NCBI RefSeq assembly: GCF_900111125.1
Contig: NZ_FOGE01000031.1
Span: 1 to 48,581, forward strand
Source: Sphingobium sp. YR768
GTDB lineage: Bacteria > Pseudomonadota > Alphaproteobacteria > Sphingomonadales > Sphingomonadaceae
Direction: 5' to 3'
DNA: 48,581 nucleotides
Each line of letters starts with the position of its first letter. Positions within the stretch are counted from its first letter, which is position 1. Shown piece by piece: positions 8,662 to 17,831 of the stretch. The translations under genes and the position numbers were made by a program. The notes below the pieces were generated by a model. The model was given only the letters and a program-made list of their open reading frames with translations, had not been told where the DNA came from and ran no database searches.

Positions 8662-8928
8662 GTGAACGAAAATCCCCAGATGCGCCGCATCAAATTCCGG
8701 GCCTGGCATCGCGGCACGCGGGAAGCGGACTATACGGTCGGCGGGTTCTTCGAGCGTTACCATGCCGAATGGAACCCGCAAGAAATCGCCTGGTTCGAAC
8801 GCTTCATGGATGAGCAGGACGCGGACATCATCGGCTGGGCGCTCGGCACCATCCCCGTTCCCGAAGAATGGAAAGGCCCGATGATGGACAAATTCCTGAA
8901 ACTCGATTTCGTGAAGATCGAGAATTAA
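8662..8928 (+). CDS. sdhE: FAD assembly factor SdhE (succinate dehydrogenase assembly factor 2)
   Basis: 88 residues from a GTG at 8662, which sits 7 bases after a clear TAAAGGA (8648-8654); an upstream ATG at 8635 lacks such a site. The small helical protein promotes covalent attachment of FAD to SdhA and other flavoproteins. The signature is the N-terminal RRIKFRAWHRGTRE with the family's RG motif, followed by ADYTVGGFF and the acidic WFERFMDEQDADI and GW segments. Located between recG and mfd, as in many alphaproteobacteria. A pair of repeat half-units separates it from mfd. Confidence 0.9.
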   Translation: MNENPQMRRIKFRAWHRGTREADYTVGGFFERYHAEWNPQEIAWFERFMDEQDADIIGWALGTIPVPEEWKGPMMDKFLKLDFVKIEN

Positions 8929-8933
8929 GCAAT

Positions 8934-9041
8934 CCGTTCGGGCTGAGCGAAGTCGAAGCCCATGATCGAGCGAAGCGATATCTTCGCCCACAGCCTTCGC
9001 CTTCGCTCAGGCAGGCACTTCGACAAGCTCAGTGCGAACGG
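8934..9041. repeat. Inverted pair of short interspersed repeat units
   Basis: A 28-base unit at 8934-8961 (CCGTTCGGGCTGAGCGAAGT...) is repeated in inverted, diverged form at 9014-9041 (...CGACAAGCTCAGTGCGAACGG). Between them are further variants of the same words (GCGAAGCGATATCTTCGCC, CCTTCGCTCAGG). The cluster fills the gap between sdhE and mfd and ends only 12 bases before the mfd ATG. Related fragments occur at 32161-32184 and 35906-35954. Confidence 0.75.
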
Positions 9042-9052
9042 CTTTTAAATCT

Positions 9053-12000
9053 ATGACCGATCTCCAGAAAATCCTGAAGGCGAAAGCGCCGCTCACCTTG
9101 TCGGGCGTGCCCGCGGGGTTCCAGCCCTGGCTGCTAGCCGACATCGCCCGCGCAGCCGGGGCTGCGGGTGGCCGCGCCGTCTTCATCGCGTCCGACGAAC
9201 AGTTGATGCGCGCCGTCGCGGACACGGCGCATTATTTCGCGCCGGAGATCGAGATCATCGAAATCCCCGCCTGGGACTGCCTGCCCTACGACCGCGCCAG
9301 CCCCTCGCTGCGCGCCGCCTCCGCCCGACTCGCCGGCCTCCATGCGTTGCAGGCCAAGCCCAAAGGCCCGCAACTGGTCGTCACCACGCTGGCCGCCATG
9401 ACCCAGCGCACCCTGACGCCCTTCCGCGTCCGCCAACTGGTCGCCAAACTCGCGCCCAAGGAACGGATCGCCATCCAGAAGCTGGCCGAAATGCTGCAAG
9501 CGAACGGCTATGTCCGCACCGACACGGTGCATGACCGGGGCGAATTCGCCATTCGCGGCGGCATCGTCGACCTCTTCCCCGGCGGCGAGGAGATGCCGCT
9601 GCGCCTCGATTTCTTCGGTGATGAGATCGAAACCGTCCGCCGCTTCGACCCGTCCGATCAGCGCACGATCGAGAATGTGGACGGCTTCACCCTCCTCCCC
9701 GCGTCCGAAGCCCTGCTGGACGAAGACACGATCAAGCGCTTCCGTGGCCGCTACCGCGAAAGTTTCGGCGCGACCGCGACCGGCGACCCGCTCTATCAGG
9801 CGGTCAGCGACGGCCGCCGCCTGGCCGGCATGGAACATTGGCTGCCTTTGTTCGAGGAAAAGCTGGTTCCCCTGACCGATCACCTCGGCGAAGGCACCGT
9901 CCTCATCCGCGACCATGGCGTCGCCGGCGCAGCGGAGAGCCGGTTCGAGGCGATCCGCGACTATCACGCCAATCGCGTTCAGGCGAAATCCTCCGACCCC
10001 GGCTCCTATCGCCCGCTAAAGCCCGACGCCCTTTACCTGAACGCCGCCGAATGGGACGCCGCCGTCGCCACCCTGCCGATGCACGGCACGACCCCCTTTC
10101 ACGAACCCGACAGCGCGACCGTCCTCGACTTTTCCGTAGACGGCCCCCGCGATTTCGCCCCCGAACGCGCGCAGAATACCAACATCTACGAAGCCGTCGG
10201 CAAGCACATCGCCACCCTGCGCCGCGACAAGAAAAAAATCGTCATCGCCAGCTATTCCGGCGGCGCGCGTGAGCGCCTGTCGGGCCTGCTCGCCGACCAT
10301 GGCGTCGCCCGCCTCGCCGCCGCCGACAACTGGCAGGAAGCGCTTGGCATCGCCGCAAATGGCAGCGTGACGCTCACCGTCCTGCCGCTCGACCATGGCT
10401 TCACCGCGCCAGACGTCGCCGTCCTCACCGAACAGGACATGCTGGGCGACCGCCTCGTCCGCCGCGCCAAGCGCAAGAAAAGCGCCGATGCCTTCTTGCA
10501 GGAACTGGCCACCCTGTCGCCCGGCGATCTCGTCGTCCATATGGACCATGGCATTGGCCGCTATGAAGGGCTGACCCAGATCCCGGTGGCGAAGGCCCCG
10601 CATGATTGCGTCGCCCTTACCTATGCAGGTGGCGACAAGCTCTACGTCCCCGTAGAAAATCTCGAAGTCCTCTCCCGCTACGGCTCCGAAAATGAAGGCG
10701 TAACCCTCGACAAGCTGGGCGGCGAAGCCTGGCAGCGGCGCAAGGCCAAGATGAAGGAGCGCATCCGCGAAATCGCGGGTGAATTGCTCAAGACCGCCGC
10801 CGAACGCGCCCTGCGCGCCGCCACTGTCGCGGAACCCGATCATGCCGGCTACCCCGCCTTCGTCGATCGCTTCCCCTATCAGGAAACCGAGGATCAGGAC
10901 CGCGCCATCACCGACGTGGTGGAGGATCTGGGATCGGGCAAGCCGATGGACCGGCTCGTCTGCGGCGACGTCGGCTTCGGCAAGACCGAAGTGGCCCTGC
11001 GCGCCGCCTTCGTCGCGGCGATGGCGGGCATGCAGGTCGTGGTCATCTGCCCCACCACCCTGCTCGCGCGCCAGCATCACATGAATTTCGAGGAGCGTTC
11101 CCGCGGCTTCCCCGTCAATATCGGCCGCCTCTCCCGCCTCGTCCCCGACAAGGAAGCGAAAGCGACCAAGGCGGGTCTGGCCGACGGCACCATCGATATC
11201 GTCGTCGGCACCCACGCCCTGCTGGCCAAGGGGCTGGAATTCAAGCGCCTCGGCCTCGTCATCGTGGATGAGGAACAGCGGTTCGGCGTCACCCACAAGG
11301 AACGGCTGAAGTCGCTCAAGACCGACGTGCATGTCCTGACGCTCACCGCCACGCCGATCCCGCGCACGCTGCAAATGGCCATGTCGGGCCTGCGCGAACT
11401 CTCCGTCATACAAACACCGCCGGTCGATCGCCTGGCGGTGCGCACCTACATCATGCCCTGGGACGGCGTGGTGATCCGCGAAGCCCTACTGCGCGAACAT
11501 TATCGCGGCGGCCAGAGCTTCTTCGTCGTCCCCCGCATCGCCGACCTCACCGAAGTCGAGGAGTTCCTGCGCACCGAAGTCCCCGAAATCAAACCCATCG
11601 TCGCCCATGGCCAGATGAGCGCCACCGATGTCGAGGAACGCATGTCCGCCTTCTACGACAAGCGCTACGACGTGCTGCTATCGACGACGATCGTGGAATC
11701 CGGCCTCGACATTCCCAGCGCCAACACGCTCATCATCCACCGCGCCGACCGCTTCGGCCTCGCGCAACTCTACCAATTGCGCGGCCGCGTGGGTCGCTCC
11801 AAAACCCGCGCCTATGCCTATTTCACCACGCCCGCCAACCGCATCATCACCGAAACGGCGGAAAAGCGGCTCAAGGTCTTGTCCGACCTCGACACGCTCG
11901 GCGCGGGCTTCCAGTTGGCGTCCCACGATCTCGACATTCGCGGCGCGGGCAATCTCGTCGGCGACGAACAATCGGGCCATATCAAGGAAGTCGGCTTCGA

Positions 12001-12538
12001 ACTCTACCAGTCGATGCTGGAAGACGCGATCATGGACGCCAAGGCCGGCGGCGCCAATGGTCTTGGGGCAATCGAACGGCGCAGCGACAGCTTCTCGCCC
12101 CAGATCACGGTCGACGCGCCCATCCTGATCCCCGACGATTATGTGCCCGACCTCGACTTGCGCATGGGCCTCTACCGCCGCATCAACGAGTTGGAGGATC
12201 GCAATGGTCTGGAATCCTTCGCCGCCGAACTGATCGACCGCTTCGGCAAGCTGCCGCTCCCCACGCAGAACCTGCTCAAGATTATCGAAATCAAGCAGAA
12301 CTGCCTGGTCGCGAACATTTCCAAAATCGACGTCGGGCCAAAGGGTGCGCTGGTCAGTTTCTTCGAGGATCGCTTCCCCAAGCCCGCCGGCCTCGTCGCT
12401 TATGTCCAGAAACTCAACGGCGTCGCCCGCCTGCGCCCCGACAGCAAGATCGTCGTCGAGCGCGCCTGGCCCGACCCGCAGGCGCGCTTGAACGGCGCGC
12501 TGCAATTGTCGAAGGGCCTGATGAAGGCGGCAGGATAA
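9053..12538 (+). CDS. mfd: Transcription-repair coupling factor Mfd
   Basis: 1161 residues, full length. Removes RNA polymerase stalled at DNA lesions and recruits UvrA. Domain order is typical: UvrB-homology region (about 1-340), the RNA-polymerase-interacting domain starting near LSPGDLVVHMDHGIGRYEGL (about 480-560), and a RecG-like translocase core. The core has Walker A GDVGFGKTEVA (about 640), motif II DEEQ in VDEEQRFGV (about 738), TATPIPRTLQMA and QLRGRVGRSK. The C-terminal TRCF domain that masks UvrA binding is complete. The ATG at 9053 gives the standard N-terminus; an upstream in-frame start lies within the repeat cluster. Confidence 0.97.
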   Translation: MTDLQKILKAKAPLTLSGVPAGFQPWLLADIARAAGAAGGRAVFIASDEQLMRAVADTAHYFAPEIEIIEIPAWDCLPYDRASPSLRAASARLAGLHALQAKPKGPQLVVTTLAAMTQRTLTPFRVRQLVAKLAPKERIAIQKLAEMLQANGYVRTDTVHDRGEFAIRGGIVDLFPGGEEMPLRLDFFGDEIETVRRFDPSDQRTIENVDGFTLLPASEALLDEDTIKRFRGRYRESFGATATGDPLYQAVSDGRRLAGMEHWLPLFEEKLVPLTDHLGEGTVLIRDHGVAGAAESRFEAIRDYHANRVQAKSSDPGSYRPLKPDALYLNAAEWDAAVATLPMHGTTPFHEPDSATVLDFSVDGPRDFAPERAQNTNIYEAVGKHIATLRRDKKKIVIASYSGGARERLSGLLADHGVARLAAADNWQEALGIAANGSVTLTVLPLDHGFTAPDVAVLTEQDMLGDRLVRRAKRKKSADAFLQELATLSPGDLVVHMDHGIGRYEGLTQIPVAKAPHDCVALTYAGGDKLYVPVENLEVLSRYGSENEGVTLDKLGGEAWQRRKAKMKERIREIAGELLKTAAERALRAATVAEPDHAGYPAFVDRFPYQETEDQDRAITDVVEDLGSGKPMDRLVCGDVGFGKTEVALRAAFVAAMAGMQVVVICPTTLLARQHHMNFEERSRGFPVNIGRLSRLVPDKEAKATKAGLADGTIDIVVGTHALLAKGLEFKRLGLVIVDEEQRFGVTHKERLKSLKTDVHVLTLTATPIPRTLQMAMSGLRELSVIQTPPVDRLAVRTYIMPWDGVVIREALLREHYRGGQSFFVVPRIADLTEVEEFLRTEVPEIKPIVAHGQMSATDVEERMSAFYDKRYDVLLSTTIVESGLDIPSANTLIIHRADRFGLAQLYQLRGRVGRSKTRAYAYFTTPANRIITETAEKRLKVLSDLDTLGAGFQLASHDLDIRGAGNLVGDEQSGHIKEVGFELYQSMLEDAIMDAKAGGANGLGAIERRSDSFSPQITVDAPILIPDDYVPDLDLRMGLYRRINELEDRNGLESFAAELIDRFGKLPLPTQNLLKIIEIKQNCLVANISKIDVGPKGALVSFFEDRFPKPAGLVAYVQKLNGVARLRPDSKIVVERAWPDPQARLNGALQLSKGLMKAAG

Positions 12539-13103
12539 CGCCACATTGTCCCCCTCCTCTTTAGTGAGAGGCTTGACCAGCTAGCGATGGTGGGATGCTA
12601 TCGCTCCCTGTTCCCCGGCGAAGGCCGGGGCCCAGTTCCACGGTCTGAGCTGGGGAACGCTCCATAGGAGGCAAGCCGATAGCGTGTAGCTATTCGAGCG
12701 CAGACATCTTCCCCTGTCCTACTCGACATGTCTCTGATCTATCCTGCAAGATGGACCAGTCCCGCCATAGCCCCGCCCTCACCCGCCGCCCCAGCCAAAG
12801 CCGTGACCTTCCTGCGACCTATCCGGCGCGCAGGGGCCGCGTCTGGATGATCCAACCGACGCCTCGATGCCGCGCCACAGACGCATCACCGTCGCACGCC
12901 TGTCGCACTTGCCCTGAAAAGCGCCGAAAACACTGGCCCAGCGACGGTGTGAACTTCGCCGGTGACACGCCACGATGACCTTCCGATCCGACCTCCATGT
13001 CGCCATTCCTCATCGTCGGGAAACGCAACAGCAATAGTGGAAACCTAAATCCAGCGAAGACGACCGGGCAGCAAAGTCCGGCGTCGCAAGCAGGAGAATG
13101 CAA
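12539..13103. other. 565-bp gap after mfd with one hairpin repeat
   Basis: No gene that I can support; short frames here lack ribosome sites and coding character. At 12613-12630 is a perfect hairpin CCCCGGC-GAAG-GCCGGGG followed by CCCAG, a word resembling repeats common in this group, which could also end the mfd transcript. A related GCGAAAGCCGGG word precedes both tRNA-Asn genes. The last ~60 bases carry the ribosome site for the next gene. The remainder shows no tRNA or recognisable RNA motif. Confidence 0.5.
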
Positions 13104-13511
13104 ATGAGTTTGATCATCGCCCTCGCGGCGGCCGCCGCGTCGCACAGCGTCACTGTCGAGCATCACGGCCAGCAACTCGGCGCCACCTACACCGCCCGCA
13201 CCGAAATGCGCACGAAGACGATCGGCGCCAAGACGCCCAACCGCATGGATGGCCAGCGTTGCCAGTGGACCGCGACCGTCGTCGTCGACCGCAAGCTGGA
13301 TCATGGCCCGGCGCTCGCCCGCACCATCGCCACCGACAAGCGTTTTTCGGGCAGCGAAGCCGGCGCCTGCACGCCCGGTCGCAATTCGGGCGCGCGCAAC
13401 CTTGCCCAGCATCAGGAAAAGATAGAAGCGCATCTGGTCGCAGTCGCTCAGGCCGACCGCGCGCCTCTTCTGGCTGAACTGGACTCGGTACGTAATCTTG
13501 CATCCAACTGA
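13104..13511 (+). CDS. Small hypothetical exported protein
   Basis: 135 residues from the ATG at 13104, 7 bases after AGGAGA; the ATG at 13098 is too close to that site. The first ~14 residues are Ala-rich and hydrophobic (SLIIALAAAAASHS), a weak signal peptide. The mature part contains two cysteines in QRCQWTATVVVD and GACTPG that could form a disulphide. No family recognised with confidence. Its 3' end overlaps the 5' end of the next gene, so the two are probably co-transcribed. Confidence 0.6.
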   Translation: MSLIIALAAAAASHSVTVEHHGQQLGATYTARTEMRTKTIGAKTPNRMDGQRCQWTATVVVDRKLDHGPALARTIATDKRFSGSEAGACTPGRNSGARNLAQHQEKIEAHLVAVAQADRAPLLAELDSVRNLASN

Positions 13512-14235
13512 TCGTCTCTGCCGCGTGGCATGGCTGGGAGCATTGCTGCTCGCCGGCCATGCCGTTCCGGCCACCGCCCAATATGCCGCCGGCACGACCG
13601 TCATGCTCGAAGCCGCCAGCGACGAACGCCGCCGTGGCCTGAGCTGGAGCGATGGCGATCCCGTCCTGCGCGGCAGCCTGTCCGTGCCCGTAACCGACGG
13701 CCTCAGCCTCGACGGCACGGCTACCACCCTTTGGGGCAACAACCGCCATAGCGGCGCGGACGCCGTGCTCGATCTGGGCGCCACCTATGCGAAACAACTG
13801 GGCAGCTGGCGCCTGACCGCAGAGGGCCGCTACCATCTCTTCCCCGGTGCCTCGGGACAGGGTTATGGAGAGGTCGGCGCCATTGCCGGTTTTGCCCTCG
13901 GCCCGGCCAATGTCGATCTTGGCGCCCGCTATGCCCCGCGCCAGTCCGCAATCGGCGGCGACAATCTCTATCTCTCGGCCAGCGGCGCCTTTGCCATCCC
14001 CGCCACGCCCTTCACTGTGTCCGCCCATGTCGGTCATTCGTCGGGCGACGTAAGCGATCCCGTCCAGGCAGCCCGGCTGCGTCCCGGCGGCAGCTATTGG
14101 GACCATGGCGTCGCGATCGACTGGTATCGGGGGCGCTGGTCCGCAGGCCTGCGCTATGCCGACACGGATATCGATGCCGCCGACAGCGCCCATGCCGGCG
14201 CCAGCCTGATCGCGCGGATCGGTTTTACCCTATAG
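13498..14235 (+). CDS. TorF-family putative outer-membrane protein
   Basis: About 245 residues from a TTG at 13498; an in-frame GTG at 13525 would give a cleaner signal peptide (AWLGALLLAGHAVPATA then QYAAG) and may be the real start. No clear ribosome site precedes either. The mature chain is a series of amphipathic beta strands with alternating aromatic residues, ending ARIGFTL, as expected of an outer-membrane barrel. The segment ERRRGLSWSDGDPVLRG resembles the opening of the Gcw_chp/TorF family of putative porins. Overlaps the preceding small gene by 14 bases. Substrate unknown. Confidence 0.65.
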   Translation: MHPTDRLCRVAWLGALLLAGHAVPATAQYAAGTTVMLEAASDERRRGLSWSDGDPVLRGSLSVPVTDGLSLDGTATTLWGNNRHSGADAVLDLGATYAKQLGSWRLTAEGRYHLFPGASGQGYGEVGAIAGFALGPANVDLGARYAPRQSAIGGDNLYLSASGAFAIPATPFTVSAHVGHSSGDVSDPVQAARLRPGGSYWDHGVAIDWYRGRWSAGLRYADTDIDAADSAHAGASLIARIGFTL

Positions 14236-14296
14236 GCGGCCCTGTCCTATCCCATGCAGATTTGCTAATCAGCCTGACAAAGGGGAGGACATGATC

Positions 14297-14692
14297 ATGC
14301 CCGTCGAACTCAAAATCCTGGCCTGGGGCATGATCCTGCTCCTCGTTCACATCTTCGCCGCCGCTCATGTGAAGACGAAACAATATGGCGCGAAATGGAA
14401 TATGGGTGCGCGCGACGCGCATCTGCCGCCGCTCAATCCGCTCGCCGGACGCCTGTCCCGTGCGGAAGCCAATTTCAAGGAAACGCTGCCGATCGCCATC
14501 GTCGCGCTGATCGGCGTAGTGCTGACCGGAAAGGCAAGCGAGTTGACGGCGCTGGGCGGCTGGATCTGGCTGGGCGCACGGATCGTCTACCTGCCGCTCT
14601 ATGCGGTTGGTGTGCCCGTCGTCCGCACGATCATGTTCATGGTCAGCCTCGTCGGCCTCCTCATCGCACTCTGGCCGCTGCTGGTTTTCTAA
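14297..14692 (+). CDS. MAPEG-family membrane protein
   Basis: 131 residues with four hydrophobic segments (about residues 3-21, 55-73, 80-97 and 105-128), the fold of the MAPEG superfamily (membrane-associated proteins in eicosanoid and glutathione metabolism). The hallmark region RAEANFKETLPIAIVAL (about 50) carries the conserved E-N-F-E-like stretch. Start at ATG 14297, 8 bases after GGGGAGG; the ATG at 14291 is too close. Bacterial members are poorly characterised, so glutathione-dependent activity is only possible. Its stop codon overlaps the stop of the convergent EAL gene by 3 bases. Confidence 0.85.
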   Translation: MPVELKILAWGMILLLVHIFAAAHVKTKQYGAKWNMGARDAHLPPLNPLAGRLSRAEANFKETLPIAIVALIGVVLTGKASELTALGGWIWLGARIVYLPLYAVGVPVVRTIMFMVSLVGLLIALWPLLVF

Positions 14693-16701
14693 CCCCGCAG
14701 CACCAGATTGATGAGATCGGCGGAAGCGACACCCGCCGACCTCAGGAAACCCTGATAATAATCGCATCCTTCCCGCGCCAGCAGGTCGAGTTGCTCTTCC
14801 GTCTCGACCCCCTCGGCAATCACCTTCAGGCCCAGTGACTTGGCCATGTGGATGACGCCGCGCACGATGATCCGGTCCCGCGCCGTCCCGGCAATATCCT
14901 GCGCCAGCCCGCTGTCGATCTTGAGATAGTCGAGCGGCAGGCTTTTCAGATAGGCGAGACTGGAATAGCCCGTGCCGAAATCGTCGATCGCCACCGCCAG
15001 CCCCTCGGCCCGCAGCGCCGTCAACAGCGCACCGGCCGCGCCGACATCCTCGATCAGACCGCTCTCGGTAATCTCCACCGTCAGGCGCGACCGGGGAAAG
15101 CCGCTGCCGTCGACCAGCCCGAGCAAATTGCCCATGAAACCGGGCTGGGCAATATCCGCCGCCGTAACGTTGATCGACAGGCGCAGGTCGGACAATGCAC
15201 CCGGCCAGGCTGCCGCCTGCCGCAAAGCCTCTGCCTGAATATGCGCCGACAGCGGCAGCATATAGTCGGACCGCTCGGCCGTGGCGAACAATATGCCCGC
15301 GCCCAGCGGCCCATAATGGGGATGATTCCACCGGGCGAGCGCCTCGACCCCACTGATCTTGTCGCTATCGACCGGATATTGCGGTTGGAACACAATCCCG
15401 ATCTCGCCCCGATCCAGCGCGAGACGCAGGTCGGTTTCCAGCCGGTCGCCATCGACCTGCCGACTCTGCCGCTCGGCGGAAAGAATGCGGATACCCTCCC
15501 CACCTCCTTGCCGTGCATCGGACAAAGCCGTCCCCGCCCGCCGCAGCAATTGGGTGGCGTCATCCTCAGCCCGCGCCTGCGCAATGCCACAGCGGGCGGT
15601 CAGACGAATCAGATGATCCCCCGCGCTGAACGGTTGCCCCACCGCACCGATCAATTGCCGCGCCAGGAAGGTCGCCCGGTCGCTGCCTGCGGCCTCCCCC
15701 GTCAGGCCGATCAGAAATTCCGTCCCGGCGATCCGCGCGACCATGGCGCCCGGCGCGACATCGTCGACCATCCGCTCGATCCGCCGGGCGATCCGGCCCA
15801 GCAGCGCGTCGCCCACAACCTGCCCATAGGCCGCATTCATCCGGTCGAACTGGCTGATCGACAGAAGCAGGATGGTGGTCGGCAATCCCGCCCGTCGATC
15901 CAGCCAGTCGAGCGCCGCCTGCCGCGATCGCAGGCCGGTCAGATAATCCCGGTTCGCGCCTTCCTGCTCATGCCCGTCGGACAGCCACTCTACATCGGCG
16001 GCGATGGCCCCCGTCCCAGCCCGCAGATGATGGACCAGTCGCTGACCCGGACGGCCCGGCACGCTATGCGCCAGTGCGGCAGGATGGCCGGTGCTCCGCA
16101 TCGCCTTCAACGCGGTCAATATGCTGCGCCGCTCGGACCGTGGCAAACGCCGCAACAGCGTCGATGGCGCAACCTGGACATTCGCAAGCCCCAGATGCCG
16201 CGCCAGATTGTCACTCAACCGCAACAGGCGATGACCGCGTGCAAGATCCCAATACAGCGCATCACCGCGCCGGATACGCTGCGCCCGCTGGCTATGCTGG
16301 GCGCCGCCGCCCAATCGCTCCACCAGCCGATAGGCAGAGGCCAGCGCTGCCCCCAAACGCGCATCGCTGACCGGCGCGACCAGATAATGGGTCGCCCCGG
16401 CCGTCATCAGCGTGGGGATATGCGCCTCATCCTGCGGATCGATCAGCACCAGCAAGGCGCCGCCGCCCGCCTCCATGGCAGGCACCAAAGGCGCCAGCAA
16501 TTCCGCCGCGCCGCCCTTGCGCAGATCGACCAGCGCCACCTGCGCTTCGCTGTTCAGATAGCGTTGCGGCGCATCCTTGGCACGCCGCGCACCGATAGCC
16601 CGCCAGCCCACGCGCTGCGCAGCCTGACGCAGCCCGTCCCGGTCCCCCGGCGACAGGATGAACAGGCTCCGCTGCCCATCGGCGCTCTGATCCCCACTCA
16701 C
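14689..16701 (-). CDS. EAL/degenerate-GGDEF c-di-GMP phosphodiesterase
   Basis: 670 residues from a GTG at 16701, preceded by GGGGAA 8 bases away. An N-terminal receiver-like domain (about 10-130: SLFILSPGDRDGL, VALVDLRKG, THYLVAPVSD) is followed by a spacer, a GGDEF domain (about 245-405) and an EAL domain (about 420-665). The GGDEF active-site loop reads AGTEF, so cyclase activity is improbable. The EAL domain keeps VEALARW, NVTAADI, VEITESG, DDFGTGYSSL, LKIDSG and AEGVET, the metal and catalytic residues of an active phosphodiesterase. It is soluble, with no membrane helix. Divergent from moaA across a 119-bp promoter region. Confidence 0.88.
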   Translation of the reverse strand: MSGDQSADGQRSLFILSPGDRDGLRQAAQRVGWRAIGARRAKDAPQRYLNSEAQVALVDLRKGGAAELLAPLVPAMEAGGGALLVLIDPQDEAHIPTLMTAGATHYLVAPVSDARLGAALASAYRLVERLGGGAQHSQRAQRIRRGDALYWDLARGHRLLRLSDNLARHLGLANVQVAPSTLLRRLPRSERRSILTALKAMRSTGHPAALAHSVPGRPGQRLVHHLRAGTGAIAADVEWLSDGHEQEGANRDYLTGLRSRQAALDWLDRRAGLPTTILLLSISQFDRMNAAYGQVVGDALLGRIARRIERMVDDVAPGAMVARIAGTEFLIGLTGEAAGSDRATFLARQLIGAVGQPFSAGDHLIRLTARCGIAQARAEDDATQLLRRAGTALSDARQGGGEGIRILSAERQSRQVDGDRLETDLRLALDRGEIGIVFQPQYPVDSDKISGVEALARWNHPHYGPLGAGILFATAERSDYMLPLSAHIQAEALRQAAAWPGALSDLRLSINVTAADIAQPGFMGNLLGLVDGSGFPRSRLTVEITESGLIEDVGAAGALLTALRAEGLAVAIDDFGTGYSSLAYLKSLPLDYLKIDSGLAQDIAGTARDRIIVRGVIHMAKSLGLKVIAEGVETEEQLDLLAREGCDYYQGFLRSAGVASADLINLVLRG

Positions 16702-16785
16702 AAATTTCGTTCCCCGGCGCGGCGCATTGCATCGCCTTAACAACAAGGCGTTACCGACCTCTTGCCTTCGCTGCAACGGGGGTGC

Positions 16786-16814
16786 TTGCACAGACCATGT
16801 CCATCGCCTAGCTA
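16786..16814 (+). promoter_or_regulatory. Putative moaA promoter, leaderless
   Basis: TTGCAC (16786-16791) and TAGCTA (16809-16814) are separated by exactly 17 bp. Only six bases lie between the -10 element and the ATG at 16821, placing the expected transcription start on or next to the start codon. No ribosome site is present. This supports the start at 16821 over the ATG at 16827. Confidence 0.5.
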
Positions 16815-16820
16815 AGCTCC

Positions 16821-17831
16821 ATGGTCATGGCCGATCCTGAGCATATGCTGATGACCGACGGCCTGGGCCGCCGGATCAGCTACCTGCGCATATCGGTCAC
16901 GGACCGATGCGATCTGCGCTGCCGCTATTGCATGGCCGAACGGATGCAGTTCCTGCCGAAGAATCAGGTTCTGACGCTGGAAGAGATCGCGTTGCTAGCC
17001 GATCTCTTCGTCGCACGGGGTATCGACAAAATCCGCCTGACCGGCGGCGAACCGCTTGTCCGTCGCGATATCGGCGATCTGGTTCACCGGATCGGTCGCC
17101 ATCTGGGCAACGGGCTGCGCGAACTCACGCTCACCACCAACGGCACCCGTCTGACCGATCATGCCGAGATGCTGGCCGATGCCGGTGTCCGCCGGATCAA
17201 TGTCAGCCTGGACAGCCGCGATGCCGATCGCTTCGCGCATATCACCCGAGGCGGCCAGATCGATCAGGTACGCCATGGCCTCGACTCCGCGCAGAAAGCC
17301 GGCCTCGCGGTCAAAATCAACATGGTAGCGCTCAAAGGCGTGAACGAGGATGAAATCCTCCCCATGCTGTACTGGTGCAATGATCAGGGCTTCGACCTCA
17401 CCCTGATCGAAACCATGCCACTGGGCGAAACCGGCGAGGATCGCACCGATCATTATCTGCCGCTGACGGACGTCGCCGCGCAGATCGCCCCCCTCCATGC
17501 TCTGACGCCGATCGACTATCGCACCGGCGGCCCTTCCCGTTACTTTGCGGTCGAAGGCATGGAAACGAAACTGGGACTGATCACCCCACTGACCCGGAAT
17601 TTCTGTGCGGACTGCAATCGCATCCGCATGACCTGCGAGGGCAAGATTTTCATGTGCCTGGGCCATGAGGATCATGTCGATTTCAAAACAGCGCTCCGTG
17701 ACGGCGGCTTGCCGGCTGTTCAACCATTGATCGACCGGGCGTTGCGCCTGAAACCTGCCGCCCATGATTTCCGCATCGGCGCGGGCGCCCGCGCCGCCAC
17801 CCATCGTCATATGAGTGTTACCGGCGGATGA
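16821..17831 (+). CDS. moaA: GTP 3',8-cyclase MoaA
   Basis: 336 residues. A radical-SAM enzyme that converts GTP to the cyclic intermediate used for molybdenum cofactor synthesis (with MoaC). The N-terminal cluster C30-x3-C34-x2-C37 (RCDLRCRYC) binds the SAM [4Fe-4S] cluster. LTGGEPLVRRD follows near residue 73. The C-terminal cluster CADCNRIRMTC (about 263-274) binds the second cluster and GTP. The protein ends in the conserved Gly-Gly tail needed for activity. Its stop overlaps the NAD kinase start (ATGA), so the two are translationally coupled. Confidence 0.97.
   Translation: MVMADPEHMLMTDGLGRRISYLRISVTDRCDLRCRYCMAERMQFLPKNQVLTLEEIALLADLFVARGIDKIRLTGGEPLVRRDIGDLVHRIGRHLGNGLRELTLTTNGTRLTDHAEMLADAGVRRINVSLDSRDADRFAHITRGGQIDQVRHGLDSAQKAGLAVKINMVALKGVNEDEILPMLYWCNDQGFDLTLIETMPLGETGEDRTDHYLPLTDVAAQIAPLHALTPIDYRTGGPSRYFAVEGMETKLGLITPLTRNFCADCNRIRMTCEGKIFMCLGHEDHVDFKTALRDGGLPAVQPLIDRALRLKPAAHDFRIGAGARAATHRHMSVTGG

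Noticed and set aside
14848..16740. A 630-codon frame opposite the EAL gene
   Set aside because: Arg/Pro/Gln-rich shadow of a convincing EAL protein.
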